From NCBI RefSeq assembly GCF_018394055.1, contig NZ_CP074441.1, positions 620,001-684,000 on the forward strand: a stretch of 64,000 nucleotides of DNA, in the 5' to 3' direction. The stretch comes from Weissella ceti (GTDB taxonomy: Bacteria; Bacillota; Bacilli; Lactobacillales; Lactobacillaceae). Below, piece after piece: positions 35,276-44,141 of this stretch. The notes under the pieces are model-generated. The model had not been told where the DNA came from. It ran no database searches and saw only the letters and a list, made by a program, of their open reading frames with translations. Position numbers and translations under genes: made by a program. Positions within the stretch are counted from its first letter, which is position 1; each line of letters begins with the position of its first letter.

Positions 35276-35743
35276 CTATTCTTTGATAGTGGCGTGTAAT
35301 CCTTGCAAATGATTTTCAAGTTGGCTAATCGCCTTCCCAATAACCTGCGTTTGTTCATCAGTTAATGAATCTGTTAATGAATGTGTTAAATCACGATGAA
35401 ATGCTTCATGTGCACGATATACAGTACGACCTCGATGTGTTAATCCTAGCTTTACTTCACGTCGATCAGTTTCTGAACGTTGACGTTCTACATAGCCTTT
35501 CTTAACCAACTTATCCAACGCTGTAGTCATTGCACTTGGCTTCAAATGAACCAAGCGTGCAATTTCTGTGGCGTTGGGGAATTCATACATTGAGATTGCT
35601 GCAATAATGTGCATTTCTTTTAAGCTAATGTCTCGAAATTCAGACCCTTGCAAAGAGACTTCTTCAATCCACATCACGTTATTAAAAACATCCACCAGAT
35701 TCTTATTCATTTGTTCAAACGCGACACGCTTAGATTCCACCAT
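35276..35743 (-). CDS. fabT: MarR-family fatty acid synthesis regulator FabT
   Basis: The protein is 155 residues from the ATG at 35743, which has GGAG 6 nt upstream; earlier in-frame starts have poor sites. It is a winged helix-turn-helix MarR-type repressor (NATEIARLVHLKPSAMTTALDKLVKKGYVERQRSETDRR, about 55-95). In streptococci and lactococci FabT binds operators in fab promoters with long-chain acyl-ACP as corepressor. Placement as the second gene of the operon and the palindrome at the promoter agree with this. Confidence 0.92.
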   Translation of the reverse strand: MVESKRVAFEQMNKNLVDVFNNVMWIEEVSLQGSEFRDISLKEMHIIAAISMYEFPNATEIARLVHLKPSAMTTALDKLVKKGYVERQRSETDRREVKLGLTHRGRTVYRAHEAFHRDLTHSLTDSLTDEQTQVIGKAISQLENHLQGLHATIKE

Positions 35744-35763
35744 TATGCTCTCCATTTCTAACT

Positions 35764-36192
35764 TCACTGTTGGTCAGCAACCACAAACATTAATTCTGCT
35801 TCAGTTGTTAATTGACCGTTCACAGTGACGTTTACCATTACGGTACCCATATTTTCTCTTATTGTACCAAATTTAACGGTCATATGGAGAACATCACCCG
35901 GTTTTACTGCCTGGTGAAAATCGGCTTGATTAACACCAGTCATGTATGCCGTTTTATGGGCGAACTTTGGTGAATACAAAATCAAGATTGATGCTGCTTG
36001 TGCCATTGTTTCAATTATCAATGTACTTGGCATCGTCATACTTGGCTGGTTTGCAAAGAACGCTTCGTTAGCCGTTACATTCTTAAGCGCCACCAGACTT
36101 TCGTCCGGTACCATTTCCTGAACCCGATCTATAAATAAGATTGGGTATCGATTGGGAATGATGTCCATAATCTCTTGGACTTGTAATTCCAT
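35764..36192 (-). CDS. FabZ-like hot-dog protein without the catalytic histidine
   Basis: This 142-residue protein from the ATG at 36192 (AAAGGAG upstream) is clearly homologous to FabZ (IIPNRYPILFIDRVQEM, NVTANEAFF, IIETMAQAASILIL). The motif that should read GHFPGxPxxPG is replaced by ANQPSMTMPST, two residues shorter. The catalytic His is lost while Glu61 remains. It heads the fatty acid operon, the place of fabZ1 or fabM-like genes in relatives. It may be a non-catalytic partner of the second FabZ, an enzyme with altered chemistry, or a regulator. Annotated databases would probably call it FabZ. Confidence 0.85.
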   Translation of the reverse strand: MELQVQEIMDIIPNRYPILFIDRVQEMVPDESLVALKNVTANEAFFANQPSMTMPSTLIIETMAQAASILILYSPKFAHKTAYMTGVNQADFHQAVKPGDVLHMTVKFGTIRENMGTVMVNVTVNGQLTTEAELMFVVADQQ

Positions 36193-36208
36193 ATCGCTGC
36201 TCCTTTTT

Positions 36209-36225
36209 ATTTCGATTATCGAATT
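36209..36225. promoter_or_regulatory. FabT operator candidate
   Basis: ATTTCGATTATCGAATT is a 17-base palindrome just downstream of the -10 box of the fatty acid operon. It has the spacing and AT pattern of known FabT boxes but with TCGA in place of TTGA. Confidence 0.6.
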
Positions 36226-36238
36226 ATTCGATAGAAGA

Positions 36239-36268
36239 ATAATATTACACATTCCGAGGATGTGTCAA
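36239..36268 (-). promoter_or_regulatory. Promoter of the fatty acid operon
   Basis: On the minus strand TTGACA (36263-36268), an 18-base spacer and TATTAT (36239-36244) lie upstream of the FabT-like palindrome and the first gene. Confidence 0.75.
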
Positions 36269-36298
36269 CAAAAAACATTCAAAAAACATTTTATTACA

Positions 36299-36335
36299 CA
36301 AAAAAAGACACTCGATGATTCCATCGAATGCCTTT
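36299..36335 (-). terminator. Terminator of oatA
   Basis: AAAGACACTCGATG pairs with CATCGAATGCCTTT with small mismatches, and a run of seven T follows on the minus strand. Confidence 0.75.
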
Positions 36336-36346
36336 ATATCAAGCGT

Positions 36347-38221
36347 TTAATTCAGATTATTTTGTTTTAGAATTGCATCTGTAATGGCATCTGCATAATA
36401 GACTTGTCCTTTTTCATTTGGATGAACATGATCATCATAGAACCAGTCTGCTTGTCCTTCACTAGTTGAATACCAATCAATGACAGTTAAATTATCATAC
36501 TTCTTAGTCATTTTATCTAACATTTCATTCACATCAGACTCCCAGCGACCCGTAGGTACACGAACATTCGCCCAGTAAACATGTCGATTGCCCAACAATG
36601 TCATAATTTCGTCGAATTGTTCTTCTGTAAATGATCCATTTGTTCCTAAAATCATCAAAACATTGTCTTGAATACCCTTTGTCTGCAACATTGAGGTGAT
36701 AATCGGTCCAGTTGCATATAACTGACGACCAACATCTGCATCCATCACGATATTTGGGAAATTCTTCTCTAATGTAGGTAAAGCATCTAGTGCCATTGAA
36801 TCACCGATTGCGGTCAATGGCATATTCTTTGTAAATGCTTTTTGTTCAGCCGTTAACTTAGAGTTTTCTTTGTCCGGCTTTTCTTTAACAATTAAATTAC
36901 CATAAGCATCATATTCTGGTTCTTCTGGTTCTTCTTCAACTATTTCTTTTTCTTTCGACTTGTCAGCTAGCTTCTTTGTTTCTTCTAGATGCTTCTCAAA
37001 TTCACTTGGTTCTGTTTTCACAACAGGTGGCTTAGCAGCCAGCGCAAAGCCCATCATCGTAAATAGGAATACACCCAGGAAGAAACCTGCACGCTTTGTC
37101 TTTTTTACAAAGAAGAAATCGTGCATATAGTGTTTTACATCAGTCCACGTCACACGACGTAATGGATGTTCAAACAAACGGTATGACAACTCACTCAATA
37201 TTAAAATAATCGCAATCTCAATGATTGCATTAATAAATAAATGGTCATTCACATTAGTTATTTTAGCATCGTAGAACACCATAACTGGTGATTGATACAA
37301 ATAGATACCATAACTACGCGTTCCGACCCATGAGAAAAATGGATTTGACATGAATCTATTCATATTGGCGGCTGGATGAACCACAGCAGCAACTAAAATT
37401 GCAGAAGCTACACTGACAAAGAACATACCACCACGGTAAACAAATCCATCATCATAGGTTAAGACTCTGAATGCATAAATAAGATATCCTAATGCACCTA
37501 ATCCTAATAAATTAATCCCCCAACGACGAACACCTGAAATTTTATCCGCCAACAATGCACTTGGCCACATAAATGCTAACCAACATCCAATTAAGATTGA
37601 AAACATCCGCGTATCTGTTCCATAGTATATACGTGTAGGATCAGCACCCGGTACGTACATAATGGCCATCAATAGCGCTGAAAATACAATCAAACATGCA
37701 ATGGCACGACTGGCACGCGTTGCACTACGTGCTTGGCGATAAAAGATAATACAGATTAAAGGCCAAATTAGATAAAATTGTGCTTCCACAGCTAGTGACC
37801 AAATATGTGTAAATGGTGATGGTGTTCCAAATTTATCAAAGTAAGACATATTATTGGAAATTTGCCACCAATTATTCACATATAAGACACTACTAATCAC
37901 GACTTCACGTAAATCTTTTAATAGATCCCGTTGGAATAGCAAAATATAAGTTGAAGCACTTGCAAGTAGCACTAGCAGTGCTGGATATAAACGTTGGAAT
38001 CGACGAACATAAAAACGACGTAAGTCAATTTTTCCCTTAGCGATCCATTCTTGGTTCAACAAATCAGTAATTAGATAACCAGAAACAACAAAGAAGATTG
38101 TTACCCCTAAAAATCCCCCCGGTAAAGCCTGAGGAAATAAATGATACATAATAACCCCTAGCACTGCTAGGGTTCTAATTCCGTCTAACCCAGTGATATA
38201 CCTTCGATTGTTATTTGCCAT
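36347..38221 (-). CDS. oatA: Peptidoglycan O-acetyltransferase (OatA-like)
   Basis: This is a 624-residue protein. Residues 8-400 form an acyltransferase 3 domain with about 11 membrane segments (YITGLDGIRTLAVLGVIMYHLFP at the start). A charged linker with Lys/Glu runs from about 400 to 460. The rest is an extracellular SGNH esterase-fold domain with AIGDSMALDALP near residue 470 and the Asp-His pair in YDDHVHPNEKG near residue 605. OatA acetylates MurNAc, which gives lysozyme resistance. Other targets such as teichoic acids or polysaccharide are possible. Confidence 0.85.
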   Translation of the reverse strand: MANNNRRYITGLDGIRTLAVLGVIMYHLFPQALPGGFLGVTIFFVVSGYLITDLLNQEWIAKGKIDLRRFYVRRFQRLYPALLVLLASASTYILLFQRDLLKDLREVVISSVLYVNNWWQISNNMSYFDKFGTPSPFTHIWSLAVEAQFYLIWPLICIIFYRQARSATRASRAIACLIVFSALLMAIMYVPGADPTRIYYGTDTRMFSILIGCWLAFMWPSALLADKISGVRRWGINLLGLGALGYLIYAFRVLTYDDGFVYRGGMFFVSVASAILVAAVVHPAANMNRFMSNPFFSWVGTRSYGIYLYQSPVMVFYDAKITNVNDHLFINAIIEIAIILILSELSYRLFEHPLRRVTWTDVKHYMHDFFFVKKTKRAGFFLGVFLFTMMGFALAAKPPVVKTEPSEFEKHLEETKKLADKSKEKEIVEEEPEEPEYDAYGNLIVKEKPDKENSKLTAEQKAFTKNMPLTAIGDSMALDALPTLEKNFPNIVMDADVGRQLYATGPIITSMLQTKGIQDNVLMILGTNGSFTEEQFDEIMTLLGNRHVYWANVRVPTGRWESDVNEMLDKMTKKYDNLTVIDWYSTSEGQADWFYDDHVHPNEKGQVYYADAITDAILKQNNLN

Positions 38222-38230
38222 GACATTTGA

Positions 38231-38490
38231 CCCTTTCTAAAATTCCTCACGTGTATTTCGTGTTCCTCATGAGGGTGTTTAGACCATTTGTCATGGTGTC
38301 CCTATTTGTAAATCACTACACTTTAAACTTAATCACATTACTTTCTATTAAACACCAATTGTCCAAAACATGCTATTAAAATTAAAAAAAAAATCGACTT
38401 TCTCTGAATTCCAAAGCCTAGCATTAAAACTACCTTAAAGCGTATATATCAACGAATTGGCAGCATTTTTGAATTCAGATTTTATTCACA
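38231..38490. other. Intergenic stretch upstream of oatA
   Basis: This AT-rich region should contain the oatA promoter. No clear -35/-10 pair stands out and no gene or RNA is recognised. Confidence 0.5.
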
Positions 38491-38492
38491 TA

Positions 38493-38526
38493 AAAAGCAC
38501 CTCCAAATTATATTGGCAGGTGCTTA
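38493..38526. terminator. Terminator of nox
   Basis: AAGCACCT pairs with AGGTGCTT 35 nt past the nox stop codon, with a T-run on the minus strand. Confidence 0.75.
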
Positions 38527-38560
38527 ATTGTTTTCTAATCAAATATATAAAATGTAACAA

Positions 38561-39907
38561 TTATGAATTTGAACGAGACATCAAAACCGCCTTAATGGCT
38601 ACTGATGATACGTAATTCAATGGTTGCGCAAAATTTGGTTGGAAGAAGAAATCTGATAAGGCTAATTGATCAATCGTCATTTTGTTTTCAATCGCAACTG
38701 AAACAACATTCGCAGCTTGTGAGATATCATGTTTGGACATAAATTCAGCACCAATAATACGATGTGTTGTTTTGTCCCACGTTAGTGAACACTTCACCTT
38801 TTCCGTTGTTAACATAAAGTCTGGACGGTAATCTTCTTCAATGATTGCTGTTTCTGCTTCAAGGCCTTTCATTGCAGCACTTGTTTTATTTAATCCAGTA
38901 GATGCAAAGGCTAGTTCATATAATTCAACCGCTGACGTTCCTTGTGTTCCAGGATGTGTAAGACTTGGTTTAACAACATTGTGTCCAATGACCATCCCTT
39001 GACGAATCGCATTCGTCGCTAATGGCATGTATTCATGCGTTTGGGTCGGCGTATAAAAGACCGCACTTGCGTCCCCCGCTGCAAACACACCTTCCACACT
39101 GGTTTCCATATAATCGTTTGTCACAATTGCACCATTGGCTAACATATCAACTTGACCGGCAAATAAGTCTGTATTTGGTGCGAATCCAATGCTAAGAACT
39201 GCCATGTCAGCGGCATAGGCCCCACGATCTGTTTTTACAATAATTCCATCATCTGTGTCTTCAAACCCAATCACTTTTTCATTCAGAGCCAAGGTTACCC
39301 CATGTGATTGAAAGGCCTCTTCGTAAGTTGCTGAAAATTCTTTTGATGCTGTTCGTGACATCACACGATCTGTTGCATCGATTAAGGTAACGTTTTTTCC
39401 TTTGCGAGATAATTGTTCCGCCAATTCCGCACCAATGTATCCAGCACCAATTACTACCACACTTTCCAAGTTTGGTGTTAATTCACGTAGTTCATTTGCA
39501 TCTTGCCATGTCTTACTAAAATAAATTTTATCACTATCAATGCCTGGTAGCGGTGGCACAATTGCCTTTGATCCAGTTGTAATGACAATTTTATCAAAAA
39601 TTTCAGTTGTAACGTCCCCTGTTACTAGGTTTTTAATCACTAATGTTTTCGTTGCTAAATCTGCTTGTTGTACATCTGTTTGCATATGCATATGAATCCC
39701 TTGTTCAGCCATGGATTCAGGTGATTCATAAAACATACGATTTGGGTCTGATACTTGGTCCCCAACCCATAGAGCGATTCCACAAGACAAGAAAGATACA
39801 TTGTCATGACGTTCAAATACATGGACTTCCGCACCCTCTTGCTCTGAAATAATTGATTTCGCAGCAAATACTCCTGCGTGTGTGCTACCAATAACGGCTA
39901 CTTTCAT
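38561..39907 (-). CDS. nox: NADH oxidase (CoA-disulfide reductase family)
   Basis: The protein is 448 residues from the ATG at 39907 (GGGGGA upstream; the frame opens 9 codons earlier). It has two Rossmann folds (VAVIGSTHAGVFAA for FAD and VVVIGAGYIGAELAEQL for NADH near residue 155), the redox cysteine in SFLSCGIALWVG near residue 42, and AAGDASAVF near residue 280. In lactic acid bacteria such enzymes reduce oxygen to water with NADH and restore NAD+. An inverted repeat lies upstream at 40093. Confidence 0.9.
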   Translation of the reverse strand: MKVAVIGSTHAGVFAAKSIISEQEGAEVHVFERHDNVSFLSCGIALWVGDQVSDPNRMFYESPESMAEQGIHMHMQTDVQQADLATKTLVIKNLVTGDVTTEIFDKIVITTGSKAIVPPLPGIDSDKIYFSKTWQDANELRELTPNLESVVVIGAGYIGAELAEQLSRKGKNVTLIDATDRVMSRTASKEFSATYEEAFQSHGVTLALNEKVIGFEDTDDGIIVKTDRGAYAADMAVLSIGFAPNTDLFAGQVDMLANGAIVTNDYMETSVEGVFAAGDASAVFYTPTQTHEYMPLATNAIRQGMVIGHNVVKPSLTHPGTQGTSAVELYELAFASTGLNKTSAAMKGLEAETAIIEEDYRPDFMLTTEKVKCSLTWDKTTHRIIGAEFMSKHDISQAANVVSVAIENKMTIDQLALSDFFFQPNFAQPLNYVSSVAIKAVLMSRSNS

Positions 39908-40092
39908 GATTTTATCCCCCGATAATATATACATGTCATTAACTAATTTGATGACACCCGAATATTATCATGAAATGGTTATTTTTTACAAGTAACTTTT
40001 TCACTAATCAAAACGCCTGAAAATGCATATAATTACAAAACAAATCAAAAAACCTGTTTAAATCAATCTTAAAAGCATTGATTTAAACTCGC

Positions 40093-40108
40093 AAGTTTGT
40101 GAACTTGT
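40093..40108. promoter_or_regulatory. Inverted repeat upstream of nox
   Basis: CAAGTT-TGTG-AACTTG lies between nox and the TetR gene, with TTGTGAA-like half sites around it. It could bind the neighbouring TetR-type or a Rex-type regulator. Confidence 0.4.
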
Positions 40109-40190
40109 GAATTAAAACCCGTAACAAAATGCTTATTTTATCATTTTTAAAAACAATCCTTTTTGTGATTTCACATATTTAAAAACAAAA

Positions 40191-40222
40191 CAAAAAGCAC
40201 TGGACAAAATATCCAGTGCTTG
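40191..40222 (-). terminator. Terminator of the YdcF/TetR unit
   Basis: AAGCACTGGA pairs perfectly with TCCAGTGCTT, with a T-run on the minus strand. Confidence 0.85.
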
Positions 40223-40229
40223 AATTCGG

Positions 40230-40736
40230 CTATGATAACCATTGATTAATTTTTTTATATGTTCCCGTAATTTCTTCTTCACGACTTGGGTATAAAAAGA
40301 ACTTACGCATTAAGTCATGACCAGCTGTCATTGCTAGCCACCCTTTAATTTCTGCATCACTTGCGTCTGGTTTCAGCAAACGCGGTGTCAATGAGGCCGC
40401 AAATTCTTGATCATGTAGCGCTAAAAATTGTTCGTTTATCTGATAGTATTTTTGTAAAAAATGATAGACGTCAGGTTCATCTTGAACCATTGCAATGATT
40501 GATTCCAAATTACGATGTCCATGCACATGACGCATCATCTTACCAAATACCCACTTATAAGCATCATTAATATCAGCGAAATATGTGTAGAACGAACCGC
40601 GTGAAATCTCTGCACGCTTAATGATTCGAGCTACTTGCGCATCAACTAGCGCATATGTTGTAAATTCCGTCACCAAAGCATCATAAATTTGGGCCTGCTT
40701 ATTTGGCTTCAGATTATCAAATGTCTTCGTTACCAT
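40230..40736 (-). CDS. TetR-family regulator
   Basis: The protein is 168 residues from the ATG at 40736, which has AGGAAG 8 nt upstream; a GTG three codons earlier is possible. The N-terminal helix-turn-helix is IIKRAEISRGSFYTYFADINDAYKWVF (about 35-62), and the C-terminal part is a variable ligand domain. It lies 18 nt after the YdcF-like gene and is co-transcribed with it. Targets are unknown; nox next to it is possible. Confidence 0.8.
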   Translation of the reverse strand: MVTKTFDNLKPNKQAQIYDALVTEFTTYALVDAQVARIIKRAEISRGSFYTYFADINDAYKWVFGKMMRHVHGHRNLESIIAMVQDEPDVYHFLQKYYQINEQFLALHDQEFAASLTPRLLKPDASDAEIKGWLAMTAGHDLMRKFFLYPSREEEITGTYKKINQWLS

Positions 40737-40754
40737 ATATGTCACTTCCTATGT

Positions 40755-41840
40755 TTACATTACCACGAAAATAATGTTAAAGATGATCAACCCCGTCAAA
40801 CTAATTGCATGAAATAACTTATGCCCTGACAGTAAAGCAATATATTCACGCAATAATGCATTGTACACAAAGTATCGTCGTGTTCGTGCGCCAATCCCAT
40901 CAATATTCAAACCAGCTCGGCGTGCATTTCCCGCCGCTCGAAAGACATGATAGTCACTCGTTGCAAAAATACCACTATCGGTTGGTAGATCAAGACCTTC
41001 AACGATTATCTTCGAATAGATCATATTTTCTGTGGTTGTTTTTGACTCTTCTTCTGCAATTAACAACTCCTCTGGGTATCCTGTTGTTAAGGCATATTCG
41101 CGCATTGCGCGCCCTTCTGGGATTTCTTCATCTGGTCCTTGTCCTCCAGACAAAATAATATACGGACGTTCGCCCGTCTTCTTATATTGACGATTTGCAA
41201 ATTTTAAGGCCACATCAATTCGTGATTTTAAGAGATTAGATAATTCTGTTCCGTTTAACAAACCTGCGCCCAACACAATGATGAATTTTTGATTCAACTT
41301 AGGTCGGAAAATGACATATAGCAAAAATGACAAGCTAAAGTTAATCATCCAGAAAACGAAATAACCAATAATCACACCACTGATAATACGTAAGCCGCTT
41401 GCCCACATGTAATGTAAGTGTGCATCAAACCAATCAAACAAAAATGGCGACAAAATTAGATAGATACCAATAATCAATGTGAGTGAGTTACTTAGCGTAT
41501 GGGCTTCACGACGCCAAACCAGAAAGGCATTCCACAACAGTAAAAAACCCAATATCATTGATAGTGCAATAATAACCAGCAATACGAACAAAGCTAGCAT
41601 AAACCATGCACCAACTACTAATTCGTTCCCAAAACTCACAATTAGACCAGTCATACTAACCCCAAACGATAGAATGAAAATGGTGGCTAATCCGCCATTC
41701 ATCAATCGAATCTTATTTGACTTAAAACTAAAATACAACATTAGTCCAATAACAACTGTCACGCCCCATGTCATTAAGACAAACGGCGCATATTGTTGCA
41801 TTGTATTTTGCAATTCTTCCACTACGTATCTCCCATCCAT
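40755..41840 (-). CDS. YdcF-like DUF218 membrane protein
   Basis: This is a 361-residue protein. About six membrane segments occupy residues 15-190. A DUF218 domain follows (IVLGAGLLNGTELSNLLKSRID, YIILSGGQGPDEEIPEGRAMREYAL, ESKTTTENMIYSK, TSDYHVFRAAGNARRAGL). One more segment closes the protein (about 340-358). DUF218 members such as SanA and YdcF are linked to envelope functions, and the precise reaction is not known. AGATACG precedes the start. Confidence 0.85.
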   Translation of the reverse strand: MDGRYVVEELQNTMQQYAPFVLMTWGVTVVIGLMLYFSFKSNKIRLMNGGLATIFILSFGVSMTGLIVSFGNELVVGAWFMLALFVLLVIIALSMILGFLLLWNAFLVWRREAHTLSNSLTLIIGIYLILSPFLFDWFDAHLHYMWASGLRIISGVIIGYFVFWMINFSLSFLLYVIFRPKLNQKFIIVLGAGLLNGTELSNLLKSRIDVALKFANRQYKKTGERPYIILSGGQGPDEEIPEGRAMREYALTTGYPEELLIAEEESKTTTENMIYSKIIVEGLDLPTDSGIFATSDYHVFRAAGNARRAGLNIDGIGARTRRYFVYNALLREYIALLSGHKLFHAISLTGLIIFNIIFVVM

Positions 41841-42091
41841 TCTTCATCTAAATATTATACTACAAATTAGTCGTTTCTTATGGGAGATACTACCACACAT
41901 CTTTAGTAATTGCCGGCTCTTGATGTTTAAAATCATCTAACCAAATATTTCACTCTTTATATAGAAGAAAAAAATTCAAAAAAGTTAAAAATCAACTAGC
42001 CGCCTCTTTTTATAAACTCATAAACAGAAAATTTTTCACACATTCATTCTATTCATACGCTTATCGTTTACCATTATCTCTTTAAAAACAT
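41841..42091. other. Intergenic stretch between divergent genes
   Basis: It holds the promoters of the divergent YdcF-like and YxeA-like genes. Nothing else is recognised. Confidence 0.5.
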
Positions 42092-42118
42092 TTGACATAG
42101 TATTATTTATCGTATAAT
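42092..42118 (+). promoter_or_regulatory. Promoter of the YxeA-like gene
   Basis: TTGACA and TATAAT with 15 bases between; a TAATAT two bases on would give 17. GAAAGGGG follows before the ATG. Confidence 0.6.
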
Positions 42119-42146
42119 ATTATTTTTACACGAAAGGGGTACTATC

Positions 42147-42527
42147 ATGAAATTATTTAAAACTATCGCCGTTACAGCTGTTCTTATTGCCGGACTTGGT
42201 TTCGGTGTCTCACAACTAACCAAGAACTCAAACAGCGAATTCGCTGGTATTGTTGATCAATTAAACCCATTCCTTAAGACAAGCACTGTATACGTTAAAA
42301 TTAATGAACCCGCATATATTGAAGAACACGGAAACGCCCAATATGAACAAACAGCTGTTGATGCCCAAGGAAACACACGTCCTGTTAGCTACACCGGTAT
42401 GGGCGTGTTGAAAAAAGATCACTACCTTGCCCTAACAAACAAAGGTGCTCATGTTGAATCATATGCAGAAGTGCAACCTAATGAAATTCCTACGAAAGCT
42501 TTGAACGTTCTAAAGACACAAAATTAA
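42147..42527 (+). CDS. YxeA-family (DUF1093) exported small protein
   Basis: This 126-residue protein has an N-terminal hydrophobic segment (residues 5-24), followed by a small beta-rich domain: TSTVYVKINEPAYIEEHGNAQYEQTAVDAQGN and the closing YAEVQPNEIPTKAL. These match the YxeA/DUF1093 family of Gram-positive small surface or secreted proteins. Function is unknown. AAGGGG lies 9 nt before the ATG. It stands alone between its own promoter and terminator. Confidence 0.8.
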   Translation: MKLFKTIAVTAVLIAGLGFGVSQLTKNSNSEFAGIVDQLNPFLKTSTVYVKINEPAYIEEHGNAQYEQTAVDAQGNTRPVSYTGMGVLKKDHYLALTNKGAHVESYAEVQPNEIPTKALNVLKTQN

Positions 42528-42587
42528 TGCTGCTTTAATTGATATACACAATCAAATTGTTATTGTTGTCATGACAATATACATATA

Positions 42588-42626
42588 CAAAAAAGGATCT
42601 AGATGATATCGTCTAGATCCTTTTTT
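42588..42626. terminator. Terminator of the YxeA-like gene
   Basis: AAAAGGATCTAGA pairs perfectly with TCTAGATCCTTTT, followed by a T-run. Confidence 0.85.
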
Positions 42627-42707
42627 ACACTTTCTTTCACTATCTACTAAAGTAAATCATCACATACTTAACCATCTATTGCATGCTTACTACCGCAAAT
42701 GATGAAG

Positions 42708-43337
42708 CTAATATGCAGCATCTGCTGCTTTTTGCCAAAAAGCAATTTCATGTTGATATGATTTGACATAAATATCAACATAGCTGAAATCTGTTAAAGT
42801 TCGTTGTTGTGGATTAGCAAGATAGTCATTCAATACTTGCCAATATAGCACCACCCAATCATGGTATTTTTTAGAAGTATAAAAATCAAACCAAGCTCGA
42901 TAGTTTGTATTCACTTCTCCTGTATCAAGTCCCGCTTTTGCAATTAAATAATAAGATTCCACACATGGAAGCAAAGATAATACCCCCGCTAGGACATCCC
43001 CCTGACTTGTCTGTTCAGCCATGTGAGCTAGATAAGATTCATTATGTTGCCCTGGTTTAATTTGCGCAATATTTTCTGGATTGGCTTGTAAAGCAGCATG
43101 AGCGTCACTTTCATCTGATAACATTCCCGGCAATTGATACCCTTGCATAATCAGCTGATTATAGACACGTGTACTATATTTAGTAAACGTTTCAACATAG
43201 TAATGGTCTTGTGCAATATAATAATCTCGCTGTGCTTGGGTTAATTGTCCGGCTGCTAAATTCATCACAAATGGCATCTCATGGATTTGTCCCATGTACT
43301 TATCTCGGATAATCTTTAATTCATCAGTTAATGTCAA
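42708..43337 (-). CDS. tenA: Thiaminase II (aminopyrimidine aminohydrolase)
   Basis: This 209-residue all-helical protein has the catalytic Cys in LLPCVESYYLIAK near residue 132 and the acidic QDHYYVETFTKYS region near residue 45. TenA salvages the pyrimidine half from damaged thiamine. It overlaps thiD by 14 bases and closes the thiamine operon. Confidence 0.92.
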   Translation of the reverse strand: MTLTDELKIIRDKYMGQIHEMPFVMNLAAGQLTQAQRDYYIAQDHYYVETFTKYSTRVYNQLIMQGYQLPGMLSDESDAHAALQANPENIAQIKPGQHNESYLAHMAEQTSQGDVLAGVLSLLPCVESYYLIAKAGLDTGEVNTNYRAWFDFYTSKKYHDWVVLYWQVLNDYLANPQQRTLTDFSYVDIYVKSYQHEIAFWQKAADAAY

Positions 43338-44139
43338 AGCTATTCCCTCCCGCCCAATGATTCAATGGTCCATGACCCGCACCAACAATAATTTCATTCT
43401 GAATGACATCATTCATAAAACGACGTGCACCAGGCATTATATCTACCAATTGGTGGCCATGGGCTAGCCCTGCTGTAAGATAGGCTGACAATGTGTCTCC
43501 AGTTCCATGGGTGCGTTGTGTCTTGACTCTGTTTGCTTCATACCAAAACACGTCGCCATCTACAGTAAGTAATAGATCTTGTACAATCAGTCCCTGACCA
43601 TGGCCCCCTTTTAATAGAATGTTCTTTGCGCCTAAAGTTTGTAACTTTAACGCGACAGCATGCATGGATGCTTTATCCGTTGCCAATTTCCCGGTTATAA
43701 CTTCAGCCTCTAGTAAGTTAGGCGTTAGTAAAAATGTATGTGGCAATACATACTGAACTAGCGCATCAATAGCAGAATCACTAAGTAATTGTGCACCACC
43801 TTTAGCGATCATGACGGGGTCCACAATCACTGGGATATCTTTTGCTACATCACTTATGAGTTGCCCTACCGTTTTAACAATATCTGCATTAAATAAAGCC
43901 CCTGTTTTTATTGTTTTTATTGATAAATCTGCCATCACGGATGACATTTGCGCCTTAATCATATCTACTGGAGTTGGTAGTATATGCTGCACTCCTAAGG
44001 TATTTTGTGCTGTTATTCCAGTAATGACTGTAGCGCTATAAGTACGCAAAACATCAAACGTCCGTACATCGGCATTAATACCGGCACCACCACTTGAATC
44101 AACTCCCGCAATGCTTAAAACTTGTGGTATTTCTGACAT
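43324..44139 (-). CDS. thiD: Hydroxymethylpyrimidine (phosphate) kinase
   Basis: This is a 271-residue ribokinase-fold enzyme (LSIAGVDSSGGAGINADVRTF at the start, KGGHGQG, and THGTGDTLSAYL with the catalytic Asp near residue 212). It phosphorylates HMP to HMP-PP, taking its substrate from TenA or uptake. ThiC for de novo HMP is not seen. Confidence 0.94.
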   Translation of the reverse strand: MSEIPQVLSIAGVDSSGGAGINADVRTFDVLRTYSATVITGITAQNTLGVQHILPTPVDMIKAQMSSVMADLSIKTIKTGALFNADIVKTVGQLISDVAKDIPVIVDPVMIAKGGAQLLSDSAIDALVQYVLPHTFLLTPNLLEAEVITGKLATDKASMHAVALKLQTLGAKNILLKGGHGQGLIVQDLLLTVDGDVFWYEANRVKTQRTHGTGDTLSAYLTAGLAHGHQLVDIMPGARRFMNDVIQNEIIVGAGHGPLNHWAGGNSFDIN

Positions 44140-44141
44140 CC

